Positions 1 through 7,827 of a DNA stretch of 43,991 nucleotides are shown in pieces. The notes beneath the pieces were generated by a model. That model saw nothing but the letters and a program-made list of their open reading frames with translations. It had not been told where the DNA came from and ran no database searches. The position numbers were made by a program, and so were the translations under genes. The stretch's first letter is position 1. Every line of letters starts with the position of its first letter. The stretch is from positions 1 through 43,991 of the forward strand of contig CAKOXK010000012.1 in assembly GCA_934130085.1 (NCBI GenBank), in the 5' to 3' direction. This DNA comes from an uncultured Clostridia bacterium. GTDB lineage: Bacteria > Bacillota > Clostridia > TANB77 > CAG-508.

Positions 1-91
1 GAATCAGAAATTCAACAAAATAGACACTTTTAAGCTTTCTATAAAAAGTTCCCCTACAAAAAATTTATACTATCGAAATAAAGAGTGCTAG

Positions 92-120
92 TTGATTTTT
101 TTATCAAATTATGGTATAAT
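92..120 (+). promoter_or_regulatory. Promoter of the Fic toxin-antitoxin module
   Basis: A TTGATT box at 92-97 and a perfect TATAAT at 115-120 are separated by exactly 17 bases. Transcription would begin near 127, about 57 bases before the antitoxin start. Nothing else is recognisable in bases 1-90. Confidence 0.75.
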
Positions 121-183
121 ATTTATAGATTTGGTCTTAAAGAGAACCAGATTAGTATTATTTTTTATTAGAGGAATAAGTGT

Positions 184-354
184 ATGTTAAAAGAAGAAAA
201 ATTTAATTTTGATATTGAAAATATAAAAAAAGATTTTGCTATTGAAAATATGACTATTTCATCTGATGAAATAGATATGCTTAAAAAGTACAACAATAGT
301 GAATTGTCTATGAATGAAATGATTAAATCAATAAAGCAATCATTTGAAGTTTAG
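184..354 (+). CDS. VbhA-like antitoxin of a Fic module (56 aa)
   Basis: Small acidic helical protein of 56 residues with an ATG behind AGAGGAATA. In class I Fic systems the separate antitoxin blocks the toxin's ATP site with an inhibitory helix of pattern (S/T)xxxE(G/N). Here DFAIEN at residues 17-22 matches in E21 and N22 but has Asp17 where Ser or Thr is usual. The second half (SDEIDMLKKYNNSELSMNEM) resembles the usual antitoxin VbhA C-terminal segment. It lies 43 bp upstream of the fic gene under one promoter, which fits antitoxin-first order. Family call from motif and context. Confidence 0.7.
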   Translation: MLKEEKFNFDIENIKKDFAIENMTISSDEIDMLKKYNNSELSMNEMIKSIKQSFEV

Positions 355-397
355 TTTTATTCTTCAAAATAGATAACTTTAAGAAAGGGCAATTAAA

Positions 398-1012
398 ATG
401 AGTGAGAGTAAGTCCGAATTATATGAGACAAGAGATTCAATATATTGTTATAAGGGTAGCAATGTTTTGATAAATAAGCTTAATATTCATGATAATAAAA
501 TTTTAAAACAAGCAGAGGAAAAGATTGTTGCTACAAAGCTATTTATTTTGAGACAAAATACAATGATTAAGAATTTTGATGTAAATCATTTTAAGGAAAT
601 ACATAAATTTTTATTTGAAGACATATATCCTTTTGCAGGTAAATTCAGAACTGAAAATATTGCAAAAGGATTTTTTAGTTTTGCAGAATGGGAATTTATT
701 GAAGATGAATTGAGTAACCTTCTTAAAAAGCTTAATGCAAGTAATAATTTGAAAAATTTAAAAAGGGATGAATTTGTTAAAGCTATTGCATACTATTTAT
801 CAGAGCTGAATGTATTACATCCATTCAGAGAAGGAAATGGAAGAACAATAAGAGAATTTATAAGAGAGTTATGTTATGCAAATGGTTATTTGTTTGATTT
901 GCAAAAGATTGAACCAGAAGATTTTTTAAATGCTTGTATAAAATCTGTGGTTGATACTTCAGCATTAGAAAAATTAATAGATATAAGTTTAGTAAAGATA
1001 CAAACAAAATAA
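398..1012 (+). CDS. Fic/DOC family protein, probable AMP-transferase toxin
   Basis: 204 residues. The Fic core motif HPFREGNGRTIR is at 141-152: H141 is the catalytic base, E145 the metal ligand, and GNGR forms the anion hole. A typical flap region (YPFAGKFRTENIAKG, about 77-91) precedes it. Fic enzymes transfer AMP, or another nucleotide part, to hydroxyl side chains of target proteins; known bacterial toxin targets include DNA gyrase and topoisomerase IV. No inhibitory (S/T)xxxE(G/N) helix is visible inside the protein, consistent with control in trans by the 56-residue product upstream. The ribosome binding site is AAAGGG. The catalytic motif is intact, so the toxin is probably functional; the target is not deducible. 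Confidence 0.88.
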   Translation: MSESKSELYETRDSIYCYKGSNVLINKLNIHDNKILKQAEEKIVATKLFILRQNTMIKNFDVNHFKEIHKFLFEDIYPFAGKFRTENIAKGFFSFAEWEFIEDELSNLLKKLNASNNLKNLKRDEFVKAIAYYLSELNVLHPFREGNGRTIREFIRELCYANGYLFDLQKIEPEDFLNACIKSVVDTSALEKLIDISLVKIQTK

Positions 1013-1075
1013 AGAAATAAAAATGCAAAGAAAAAAGAATGCCGACAAAAATAAGAAAACAAAGAATAAAGAATA

Positions 1076-1151
1076 AAAAATATTAAAAGATAAAAAAAAT
1101 ATAAAAAATAAATAAAAATATTAAAAGATAAGAAGAATATAAAAAATAAAT
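1076..1151 (+). repeat. 38-bp tandem direct repeat, two copies
   Basis: Bases 1076-1113 and 1114-1151 are consecutive copies of an A-rich 38-bp unit differing at two positions. They lie in the 320-bp gap between fic and the AbrB-like gene. The rest of that gap holds repeated AAAAATGACAAAA words, a palindrome and a promoter. Confidence 0.85.
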
Positions 1152-1208
1152 AAAAATGCCAAAAGAATGTCAAAAAAAGCTTAAAAATGACAAAAAAAGA
1201 AGAAAAAT

Positions 1209-1269
1209 GACAAAATTTGTCGAAAATTTACTAAACTTCCTTGATTTGGCAAAAACATTATGCTATAAT
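1209..1269 (+). promoter_or_regulatory. Promoter of the AbrB-like gene with an upstream palindrome
   Basis: TTGATT at 1241-1246 and TATAAT at 1264-1269 with a 17-base spacer form a near-consensus promoter, placing the start of transcription near 1276. The palindrome GACAAA-A-TTTGTC at 1209-1221 sits 20 bases upstream of the -35 box. It could be an operator, possibly for self-regulation by the AbrB-like protein, but that is only inferred from position. Confidence 0.7.
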
Positions 1270-1332
1270 GAAGTCGTAAAGAAATTAAATAATGTTGCTA
1301 TGTAATAGCACAAGAATGGAAGGAGTTATATT

Positions 1333-1578
1333 ATGAAAACTACTGGAGTTCAGAGAAAGATTGACGGATTAGGAAGAATCGTTATCCCAATGGAAATCAG
1401 AAACAAATTAGAAATATCTCAAAATGACCCACTTGAGATTCATGTTGAAGGAAATGCAATTGTTCTTAGAAAATGTGAACCTGATTGCACATTCTGCGGA
1501 AGTTCTAGAGGAATTATCGAATATAAAGGAAGAAAAATTTGCGATAAATGCTTAAAAGAACTTAAAGAGATGGAATAA
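1333..1578 (+). CDS. AbrB/SpoVT-family transcriptional regulator with a C-terminal Cys-rich segment
   Basis: 81 residues. The N-terminal half (about 1-50, KTTGVQRKIDGLGRIVIPMEIR...) is a SpoVT-AbrB swapped-hairpin DNA-binding domain, which dimerises or tetramerises on AT-rich DNA. The C-terminal part carries CEPDCTFCGS and ICDKC, cysteine pairs resembling a zinc-ribbon-like tail seen in many clostridial AbrB homologues. In Bacillota such proteins are transition-state regulators of sporulation, surface and secretion genes. Strong AAGGAG site, own promoter and a terminator downstream make it monocistronic. The identity of its regulon is unknown. Confidence 0.88.
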   Translation: MKTTGVQRKIDGLGRIVIPMEIRNKLEISQNDPLEIHVEGNAIVLRKCEPDCTFCGSSRGIIEYKGRKICDKCLKELKEME

Positions 1579-1662
1579 TTTAAGAAGTAAAAAATAATTA
1601 AAAAATTTTTTAAGAATAATAAAAAATAAAAAGATAATAAATTAATATAATTGTTCTTAATG

Positions 1663-1702
1663 AAGGCTTGTAATTTCATGTTACAAGTCTTTATTTTTTT
1701 TT
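1663..1702 (+). terminator. Rho-independent terminator after the AbrB-like gene
   Basis: An 11-bp stem AAGGCTTGTAA (1663-1673) pairs with TTACAAGTCTT (1681-1691) with one G-U pair and a 7-base loop, followed by a run of U through 1702. Confidence 0.85.
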
Positions 1703-1710
1703 ACATTTTA

Positions 1711-1739
1711 TTGACTAGAAAATTGCAGAATGTTATCAT
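1711..1739 (+). promoter_or_regulatory. Promoter of the glucosaminidase gene
   Basis: TTGACT (1711-1716), 17-base spacer, TATCAT (1734-1739). The predicted start of transcription near 1746 lies after the ATG at 1744 and before the ATG at 1777, which supports the later start codon for the gene. Confidence 0.65.
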
Positions 1740-1776
1740 ATAAATGAATATTTTGTCGAAATATATGGAGGAAGTA

Positions 1777-3906
1777 ATGTTTAGAAAAATTAAGAATTTA
1801 CATTTTAAAGTAATTGCAATGATTCTTATTTTTATAATAACTTTTAGTATAATGCAAGTTTTATTTAGCAGTTTGTCGCGTGTAAATGCAGATTCAAATA
1901 GATATGAATATAACGGAAATAATTTAGATGATGGAGTTTATCCAGGTTTCAAGAGTTTGATTGATGAATTAAAGGCAAAACATCCTGCATGGAGATTTGT
2001 AATAATGGAAACTGGGCTGGACTGGAACCAAGCTATTGTTGCAGAAAGTTCTATATTATCAAGTGGTAGTCCACTAAGTTTAATTCAAGGAAAAGTTGGA
2101 GACTGGATTTGCCAAAGTTGTGGTACAAAAACTTATGATAATGGCTCATGGTACCATGCTTCAGAATATGCAATCAAATATTATATGGATGCAAGAAATT
2201 GGCTTAAAGATAATGCCTATATTTTGCAATTCCTACAGGTTGGTTATGTTGAAACATCAGATGAAAATATCTATAATGCATTAGATGGAACGTATCTTCA
2301 TAAGATGGATATAGCTAGAGCTATTAATAATGGATGTAAGGCAAAAGGTGCAAATCCATATTACATAGTTGCAAGAATTATCCAAGAGCAGGGAACTGGC
2401 AAGAGTGCTACTTATGAAATGGAAAGCGATGGGGTAAAATATTATAACTTATTTAATATAGGAGCATCAGGTAATGGAAACGGTAATATAGTTTCAGGAG
2501 CACTTGCTTATGCAAAATCACATGGTTGGACATCAGTTCAAAAATCTGTTGAAGGTGGTATTGATTTCCTATTTTCTGGATATTTAAAAAACAAACAAGA
2601 TACTATGTACTTAAATAAATTTGATGTCGAATCAAAAAATGGAGTTTATAATAATCAATATATGCAAAATATTGAGGCACCAACAAGAGAAGCAACTCTA
2701 ATGTACAATAAAATAAAAGATACAGAAATATTAAATCAAACATTAACATTTGTAATCCCGGTATTTTACAATATGCCAAGTGAAAGATGTGCATCACCAG
2801 ATGAAACATCAGAAACTGGAGCAAAAAATATTAAACTAAGAAGTGGACACTCAAATTATAATGTAAGGGAAGCAAGAAACCAATCAAGCAAAGTAATTAC
2901 AACGGTAGAGTCACCTGATACTATAGTATTATCAGATCAAAGATATAGAGATGGATGGCACAGGGTAGTTTTAACGAATGGAACAGCAGGATATATAAAG
3001 TTTAACAGTAGTATATGGGAAGAGATTGACGATGTAACAAACTGCAATGAACAAATGAGCTTGTCAGGAGATGGAGTTAACTTAAGAGCTGGACCTGGAA
3101 TAGGTGAACCTATAATTACTACACTTTCAAAAGGCCAATTAGTCAATAGAATAGATAATTCAGGAATGTACAGTTATAATGGAATAACATGGGATAGAGT
3201 AATATTAGCAGATGGAAGACAAGGATTTATTTCAAGAGATTATCTTGAAGCTGCATCAAATGATTCAGAAGTGTATACAATATCAGCTAATGGAGGGCTA
3301 TTCTTAAGAGAAACACCAGCAGGAAATGCGATTCGTTTATTGCCAAATGGTACAACAGTTACAAGAACTGAGATTGCAGAAAACGAGCTAAACGGTAATT
3401 ACTGGGATAAGGTTACAACCCCAGAAGGTGCTACTGGTTATGTAGCAAGAGCATATTTGAGAGATTCAAATGGAAATGTGCCTTCAGGAAAAAGAAAAGA
3501 TAATGATGAAACTACAGAGATAAATGTTAAGAAAGATGATGAAAATAAGGCTATTTTGATGGAACCTAATGTAAAAGTTGATAATTTAAAGTCTCTTGGA
3601 AATAAAATATCTGTAAAAAATAAAAATGGTGAAGAAGTAACAGAGGCGTTAATTGGAACAGGCTATAAAATCACGATTGATGGCAAAGAATATACAGCAA
3701 TTAAAAAAGGTGATGTAAATGGTGATGGCGAAGTTGATGTTATTGATCTGGCAAAGATAAAAAGAGAGCTAATTGGAAAAATAAAACTTGAAAACGAATA
3801 TAAGAGTGCTGCAAAGTTAAGCAAATCAAGTGATAAAATAGACGTAATAGATCTAGCTTTATTAAAAAGATATTTAATTGGCACAAAAAATATTGAAATA
3901 AAATAA
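1777..3906 (+). CDS. Secreted endo-beta-N-acetylglucosaminidase with SH3b repeats and a dockerin-like tail
   Basis: 709 residues from the ATG at 1777, which follows GGAGGA by about 5 bases; the in-frame ATG at 1744 has no such site. Residues 1-39 are a signal peptide ending near VNAD. Residues about 55-335 match the LytD-like glucosaminidase fold that cleaves peptidoglycan glycan strands: PGFKSLIDELKAKHPAW, then IIQEQGTG with the likely catalytic Glu at 204, then YYNLFNIGA. Three bacterial SH3 domains follow (about 353-415, 425-491, 500-563; NVREARNQSS, VNLRAGPGIG and LFLRETPAG motifs) and probably bind the wall. The end (about 645-705) holds two dockerin-like repeats: the first has a full calcium loop (GDVNGDGEVDVIDLA), the second (SSDKIDVIDLA) has lost its early acidic ligands. 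Probably a cell-separation or wall-remodelling autolysin. Confidence 0.88.
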   Translation: MFRKIKNLHFKVIAMILIFIITFSIMQVLFSSLSRVNADSNRYEYNGNNLDDGVYPGFKSLIDELKAKHPAWRFVIMETGLDWNQAIVAESSILSSGSPLSLIQGKVGDWICQSCGTKTYDNGSWYHASEYAIKYYMDARNWLKDNAYILQFLQVGYVETSDENIYNALDGTYLHKMDIARAINNGCKAKGANPYYIVARIIQEQGTGKSATYEMESDGVKYYNLFNIGASGNGNGNIVSGALAYAKSHGWTSVQKSVEGGIDFLFSGYLKNKQDTMYLNKFDVESKNGVYNNQYMQNIEAPTREATLMYNKIKDTEILNQTLTFVIPVFYNMPSERCASPDETSETGAKNIKLRSGHSNYNVREARNQSSKVITTVESPDTIVLSDQRYRDGWHRVVLTNGTAGYIKFNSSIWEEIDDVTNCNEQMSLSGDGVNLRAGPGIGEPIITTLSKGQLVNRIDNSGMYSYNGITWDRVILADGRQGFISRDYLEAASNDSEVYTISANGGLFLRETPAGNAIRLLPNGTTVTRTEIAENELNGNYWDKVTTPEGATGYVARAYLRDSNGNVPSGKRKDNDETTEINVKKDDENKAILMEPNVKVDNLKSLGNKISVKNKNGEEVTEALIGTGYKITIDGKEYTAIKKGDVNGDGEVDVIDLAKIKRELIGKIKLENEYKSAAKLSKSSDKIDVIDLALLKRYLIGTKNIEIK

Positions 3907-4020
3907 TTAAAAATAACATAAAGTAACAAAGCACAGCAAAAATAACATAGAACAAAATAACAAAACATAAAATAACACAAACAAATATAAGACAATCTGA
4001 AATAACCCAAAATAAAGAAG
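3907..4020 (+). repeat. Degenerate AAAATAACA-type short repeat array
   Basis: The intergenic stretch contains repeated words of the type AAAATAACATA / AAAATAACAAAA about five times. It looks like a decayed short-unit tandem repeat; no gene is visible. Confidence 0.5.
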
Positions 4021-4080
4021 AAAGGAGATTATCAAGTAAAATATTTTAGAGATTATTAAAAATTACTTGATAAGAGCAAT
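4021..4080 (+). promoter_or_regulatory. Shine-Dalgarno separated from its start codon by a perfect 11-bp hairpin
   Basis: AAAGGAG (4021-4027) lies 53 bases before the only plausible ATG (4081). Between them TTATCAAGTAA (4029-4039) and TTACTTGATAA (4063-4073) form a perfect 11-bp stem with a 23-base loop. When folded, only A4028 plus 4074-4080, eight bases, separate the Shine-Dalgarno from the ATG, which is the ideal distance. No other start codon lies at normal spacing and the reading frame is closed by TAA at 4057. The stem therefore probably builds the ribosome binding site. Confidence 0.7.
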
Positions 4081-5715
4081 ATGAAAATCAATTGTTTCAA
4101 ATTTAGTTTCAAGAAAATAATTGGTATAATTTTAGCATTAGTGATTTCAATGTCACTAATGCAGACCAAAGCCTTTGCAGCAACAGCAGGGGCAAGTTTA
4201 AGTGCAGGAAGTACTACTATAAGTGCAGGAGATACTACAACAATAAGTGTCTCAGTAAGTAATGCAGAGTCCTATTCTTTAAAAATTTCAGCATCAGGTG
4301 GAGTTTTATCAGGAACAACAGATGTAGCAGATGCACCAGGTTCAGAAGTATCAAAAAATGTAATGAATGCAACGTTTAAAGCAGACAGTGCTGGAACATA
4401 CACAATAACACTAACGGGTGAAGCAACAAGCTCAGAGCAAGTTGATAATGATCAAAAATCAAATATTTCTAAGTCAATTAAAATTACTGTAAATAAAAAA
4501 GAAGAACCGAAAAAAGAAGAAACAAAAAATGATGAACAACAGGAAGATAATACAAAGAATGAAGATGACAATTCTAATAAAGGAGCAAACAGTGATCCTG
4601 AAAAAGAGAATGTTCCAACAGAAATAAAAAGAACAGAAGAAGAAAAGCCAAAATCAAGCAACAATTCTTTAAAATCACTATCAGTAAGTGAAGGAAAATT
4701 ATCACCAAGTTTTGATAGAGCAATAACAGACTACGAAGTTGAATTTGATGATGATTTTAATATAAGAGAGTTAACAAGCATTACTGTAAACGCAACAAAA
4801 GAAGACAGCAAAGCAAAATTATCAGGAACAGGAAGTCATGATTTAACTGAAGGTGATAATTACATAAACATAGATGTAACCGCAGAAAATGGAGCAAAGA
4901 AAACATACAAAATAAAAGTAACAAAACCAGAAAAAATAGAGCAATCTGATTTAAGAATAAAAACACTAGAGGTTAACAAAATTGATAGCGACAATAATTT
5001 TATAAAAGCAACATTAGACAAAGACTTTGACCCAGAGACTTTTGATTACACTCTTAATGTTGAAAAAAACATCAAGGCACTTGATGTAGATGCAAAAGTG
5101 GAAAAAGAAGGAATTATCGTAAAAATTGATGGAATTGATAACTTAAAAGAAGGCGAAAATAAAGTTACAATAACATTAACAGCAGAAGATGATGAAAGCT
5201 TAAAAACTGTATATACAATAAATGTTAATAAAGAAAAAAGCGAAGAAAATGAAAATGTAATTGCAACTAATGAAAGCGCAGACAAAAAATTAGGGAAGGT
5301 AAATTACAAAGCAATAATAATAGGTTTTATAGCTTTAATTGCAGTTTTAGTTATTGTATTAATTACATTATTAATAATAAACAAGAAAAAGAGTAAATCA
5401 AGCCTAAAAGATGAAGAAATAGATGAAAGCGATATGAATGAAGATGATGCAAAAGCTTATTGGAGTAGCAAAGTAAATGACGAAAATACAGAAGAAACAA
5501 AGAATGTTTTTTCAAATGATACAGAATCTTCAAATAGTGAGGACACAAGTAATAGGCAAAAAGATGAAAATGATATAAGTGACAAAGAAGAAGCCAACAA
5601 ACAAGAAACATTTGATTTAAACTTGGAAAATAACAATACAGAAGACGAAGAAGAGCAAGAAAGAAATGACGAAAAGCTAACCAAAAAAGGCAAACATAAA
5701 GGTAAACATTTTTAA
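4081..5715 (+). CDS. Membrane-anchored surface protein with cadherin-like beta-sandwich domains
   Basis: 544 residues. A signal peptide ends near AFA-ATAG (about 33). Residues 35-138 form an immunoglobulin-like module rich in Ser/Thr. Residues 139-193 are a Lys/Glu-rich linker. Two cadherin-like beta-sandwich modules follow (about 195-282, NSLKSLSVSEGKLSPSF...DYEV, and about 290-384, LRIKTLEVNK...FDYTLNV). One membrane helix (about 410-433) is followed by KKKSKS and a very acidic tail of about 105 residues ending in a Lys/His cluster. Orientation by the positive-inside rule places the modules outside. No enzyme motif is present, so a structural or adhesive role is inferred. Its start depends on the hairpin-built ribosome site upstream. 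Confidence 0.75.
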   Translation: MKINCFKFSFKKIIGIILALVISMSLMQTKAFAATAGASLSAGSTTISAGDTTTISVSVSNAESYSLKISASGGVLSGTTDVADAPGSEVSKNVMNATFKADSAGTYTITLTGEATSSEQVDNDQKSNISKSIKITVNKKEEPKKEETKNDEQQEDNTKNEDDNSNKGANSDPEKENVPTEIKRTEEEKPKSSNNSLKSLSVSEGKLSPSFDRAITDYEVEFDDDFNIRELTSITVNATKEDSKAKLSGTGSHDLTEGDNYINIDVTAENGAKKTYKIKVTKPEKIEQSDLRIKTLEVNKIDSDNNFIKATLDKDFDPETFDYTLNVEKNIKALDVDAKVEKEGIIVKIDGIDNLKEGENKVTITLTAEDDESLKTVYTINVNKEKSEENENVIATNESADKKLGKVNYKAIIIGFIALIAVLVIVLITLLIINKKKSKSSLKDEEIDESDMNEDDAKAYWSSKVNDENTEETKNVFSNDTESSNSEDTSNRQKDENDISDKEEANKQETFDLNLENNNTEDEEEQERNDEKLTKKGKHKGKHF

Positions 5716-5793
5716 AGCAAAAAAATAAAAATGATCACTTAAACAATAAAAATAATAAGTTAAAATATTATAAAAATTTATAAATAAAGAATG

Positions 5794-5824
5794 TAAAGAC
5801 TATGTCAAATAGACATGGTCTTTA
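5794..5824 (+). other. 13-bp hairpin upstream of rpiA
   Basis: TAAAGACTATGTC (5794-5806) pairs with GACATGGTCTTTA (5812-5824) with one G-U pair and a 5-base loop. No U-run follows on the + strand, so it is not a standard terminator in that direction. It could stabilise mRNA ends or act as a weak terminator. An ATG at 5815 is buried in its right arm. Confidence 0.55.
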
Positions 5825-5844
5825 CAAAAATAAGGAAAAAAAAG

Positions 5845-6486
5845 ATGGATATTAATAGTATTGTAAATAGAGAAGAAAAAGAGAAAATTGCCAAAAAAAT
5901 AATAGATAAAGTAAAAAACAATCAAACAATTGGATTTGGATCAGGTTCAACATCATATTTGGCTGTACTTAAAATTGCAGAAAAAGTAAAAAATGAAAAT
6001 TTAAAAATAAAAGCAGTTACAACATCAGATGAAATAGAAAAATTATGCAAAGAAAACAATATTGAAACAATATCGCTTGTACAAGCTAATCTAGACTGGG
6101 CATTCGATGGAGCAGATGAAATTGACAAAGAAAATAACATGATAAAAGGAATGGGAAGAGCAATGTTTAAAGAAAAATTAAACATTTTATCATCACCTAA
6201 AACATACATACTGGCGGATGAAACAAAATTTGTAGAAAACTTAGGAGAAAAACACCCAGTACCAATTGAAGTATTTCCATCTGCCATGAAATATGTAGCA
6301 AATGAACTAACAAAAATAGGAGCGACAGAAACAGTTTTTAGAGGAATGACAGATAATAACAATGCAATTCTTGATACCAGATTTGAGAAAATAACAAAAG
6401 AACTAGAAAAACAGATAAAATTAATACCGGGTGTAATAGAATCAGGCTTATTTATGGGGTATGATGTTGAAATTTTATGTAAGTAA
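5845..6486 (+). CDS. rpiA: Ribose-5-phosphate isomerase A
   Basis: 213 residues from the ATG at 5845, preceded by AAGGA at good distance; the in-frame ATG at 5815 lies in a hairpin and is not preferred. Converts ribose 5-phosphate to ribulose 5-phosphate in the non-oxidative pentose phosphate pathway, in the cytosol. Visible family motifs: GFGSGSTSY (phosphate loop), TSDEIEKLC, DGADEID with the catalytic aspartates, a Lys in IKG and a Glu in KEK matching the E. coli Lys94/Glu103 pair, PVPIEVFP, TDNNNAILD and IPGVIESGLF. The usual glycine-rich KGGGG loop reads KGMGRAMFKEK here, a divergence that leaves the catalytic residues in place. Length is normal for the family. Confidence 0.93.
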   Translation: MDINSIVNREEKEKIAKKIIDKVKNNQTIGFGSGSTSYLAVLKIAEKVKNENLKIKAVTTSDEIEKLCKENNIETISLVQANLDWAFDGADEIDKENNMIKGMGRAMFKEKLNILSSPKTYILADETKFVENLGEKHPVPIEVFPSAMKYVANELTKIGATETVFRGMTDNNNAILDTRFEKITKELEKQIKLIPGVIESGLFMGYDVEILCK

Positions 6487-6489
6487 GTA

Positions 6490-6518
6490 TTTACAAATAA
6501 GCATATAAATTATAAAAT
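6490..6518 (+). promoter_or_regulatory. Candidate promoter of the first glycan-locus gene
   Basis: TTTACA (6490-6495), 17-base spacer, TAAAAT (6513-6518), about 70 bases before the TTG start at 6591. Confidence 0.5.
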
Positions 6519-6590
6519 AGACTAGAAATTTATATTAAAACAAACTATAAAAGAGATTATAGAATTTTTAATAGATTAAAGGAGTTTATT

Positions 6591-7667
6591 TTGAAGAAAA
6601 TATTGTTTGCTAGTTATTCGCTTGATGTTGGAGGGATTGAAACTGCATTAGTTACTTTACTTAAATATTTATCAAGTGAGTATGATATAACTCTAATGCT
6701 TGAGAGAAAACAGGGAATATTTTTAGAGCAAATACCAAGTAACGTAAACATAATTACTTATGAGGCTGATAAATCTAAGAATAAAATCGCTAGAAAACTC
6801 AAGAATTTTATTAAGCAATTAAAGTTTAAAATGAAATATAAAAACAAGTTTGATTTTTCAGCATGTTATGCTACATATAGTTTTCCATGTTCATTTGTTG
6901 CAAGAACAGCGAGCAAAAACTGTGTGCTTTGGGTTCATAATAATTATATGGATTTTTATAATAACAATATTTTTCAATATAGAAAGTTCTTTAAAGATTT
7001 ACATATAGAAGATTATAGAAAGATTGTGTTTGTTTCTTCTCTTGATGAGAAGGTGTTTAAGGCACAGTTTCCTGAATACATAAAAAAAGCTGTGGTTTGT
7101 CATAATCTTATAAATTATAAAGATGTTTTGAAAAAGGCAAATGAAGATGTTGATGACTTTAAGAGGAGTGATATTACAACTTTTATTAATATTGGTCGTC
7201 ATGACGAAAAGCAGAAAAAGATTTCAAGAATAATTTCGGCGACTAGAAGATTAAACAAAGAAGGATATAAGTTTAGAGTAGTGCTAGTGGGCAAAGGATC
7301 GGCAACGAAGGAGTACATGAATTTAAGTAGAGGAATCAAAAATATTGATTTTTTAGGTGCTAAGAAAAATCCTTATCCATATCTAAAAAATAGTGACTGT
7401 TTGCTTCTTTCATCTCAGTTTGAAGGTTACCCAGTAGTTTTTGTCGAGAGTTACATATTAAATAAGCCAATAGTTACAACTGATGTATCTGATGCTAAAC
7501 TTGATGTTGAAAACAAACATGGTATTGTATGTGAAAATTCTGAAAAAGGTGTTTACGAGGGAATGAAGAAATTTTTAGAAGAGGGTTTTGAAACTGAAAA
7601 ATTTGATCCTGAAAATTATAATAAGGAAATTGTAAAAAAAATTGAAGAACTAATTGATAACAAATAA
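6591..7667 (+). CDS. GT4-family (GT-B fold) glycosyltransferase
   Basis: 358 residues. Start is TTG at 6591, six bases after AAAGGAG. The N-terminal domain has GGIETALVTLLKYLS, the acceptor-side loop of GT4 enzymes. The C-terminal domain has FINIGRHDEKQKK, a strand-turn (RVVLVGKGS), FLGAKKNPYPYLK and FEGYPVVFVESYILNKPIV, the nucleotide-sugar binding region with the usual glutamate pair. Retaining enzyme expected to add a sugar to a lipid-linked glycan on the cytoplasmic side of the membrane. It opens the long glycan locus. Donor and acceptor cannot be read from sequence. Confidence 0.85.
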   Translation: MKKILFASYSLDVGGIETALVTLLKYLSSEYDITLMLERKQGIFLEQIPSNVNIITYEADKSKNKIARKLKNFIKQLKFKMKYKNKFDFSACYATYSFPCSFVARTASKNCVLWVHNNYMDFYNNNIFQYRKFFKDLHIEDYRKIVFVSSLDEKVFKAQFPEYIKKAVVCHNLINYKDVLKKANEDVDDFKRSDITTFINIGRHDEKQKKISRIISATRRLNKEGYKFRVVLVGKGSATKEYMNLSRGIKNIDFLGAKKNPYPYLKNSDCLLLSSQFEGYPVVFVESYILNKPIVTTDVSDAKLDVENKHGIVCENSEKGVYEGMKKFLEEGFETEKFDPENYNKEIVKKIEELIDNK

Positions 7668-7827
7668 AAGGTGAAAGATAAAGGTAATTTTGAATTTCTA
7701 AATTGAAAAATTAGAAAATAGCATTATAAAATTTGATAAAATACCAATTAAAGCAAAATAAAATTTATATAGATAAATTATTTAAAATTAATTTATAAAG
7801 TAAACAAATGAATAAGAAAGGATAATT

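Noticed and set aside
1744..1776. Earlier ATG for the glucosaminidase
   Set aside because: It would lie at or before the predicted transcript start, and GGAGGA is placed for ATG 1777.
5815..5844. Earlier ATG for rpiA
   Set aside because: It sits inside the right arm of a 13-bp hairpin without a ribosome site; ATG 5845 has AAGGA at proper distance and fits the family length.
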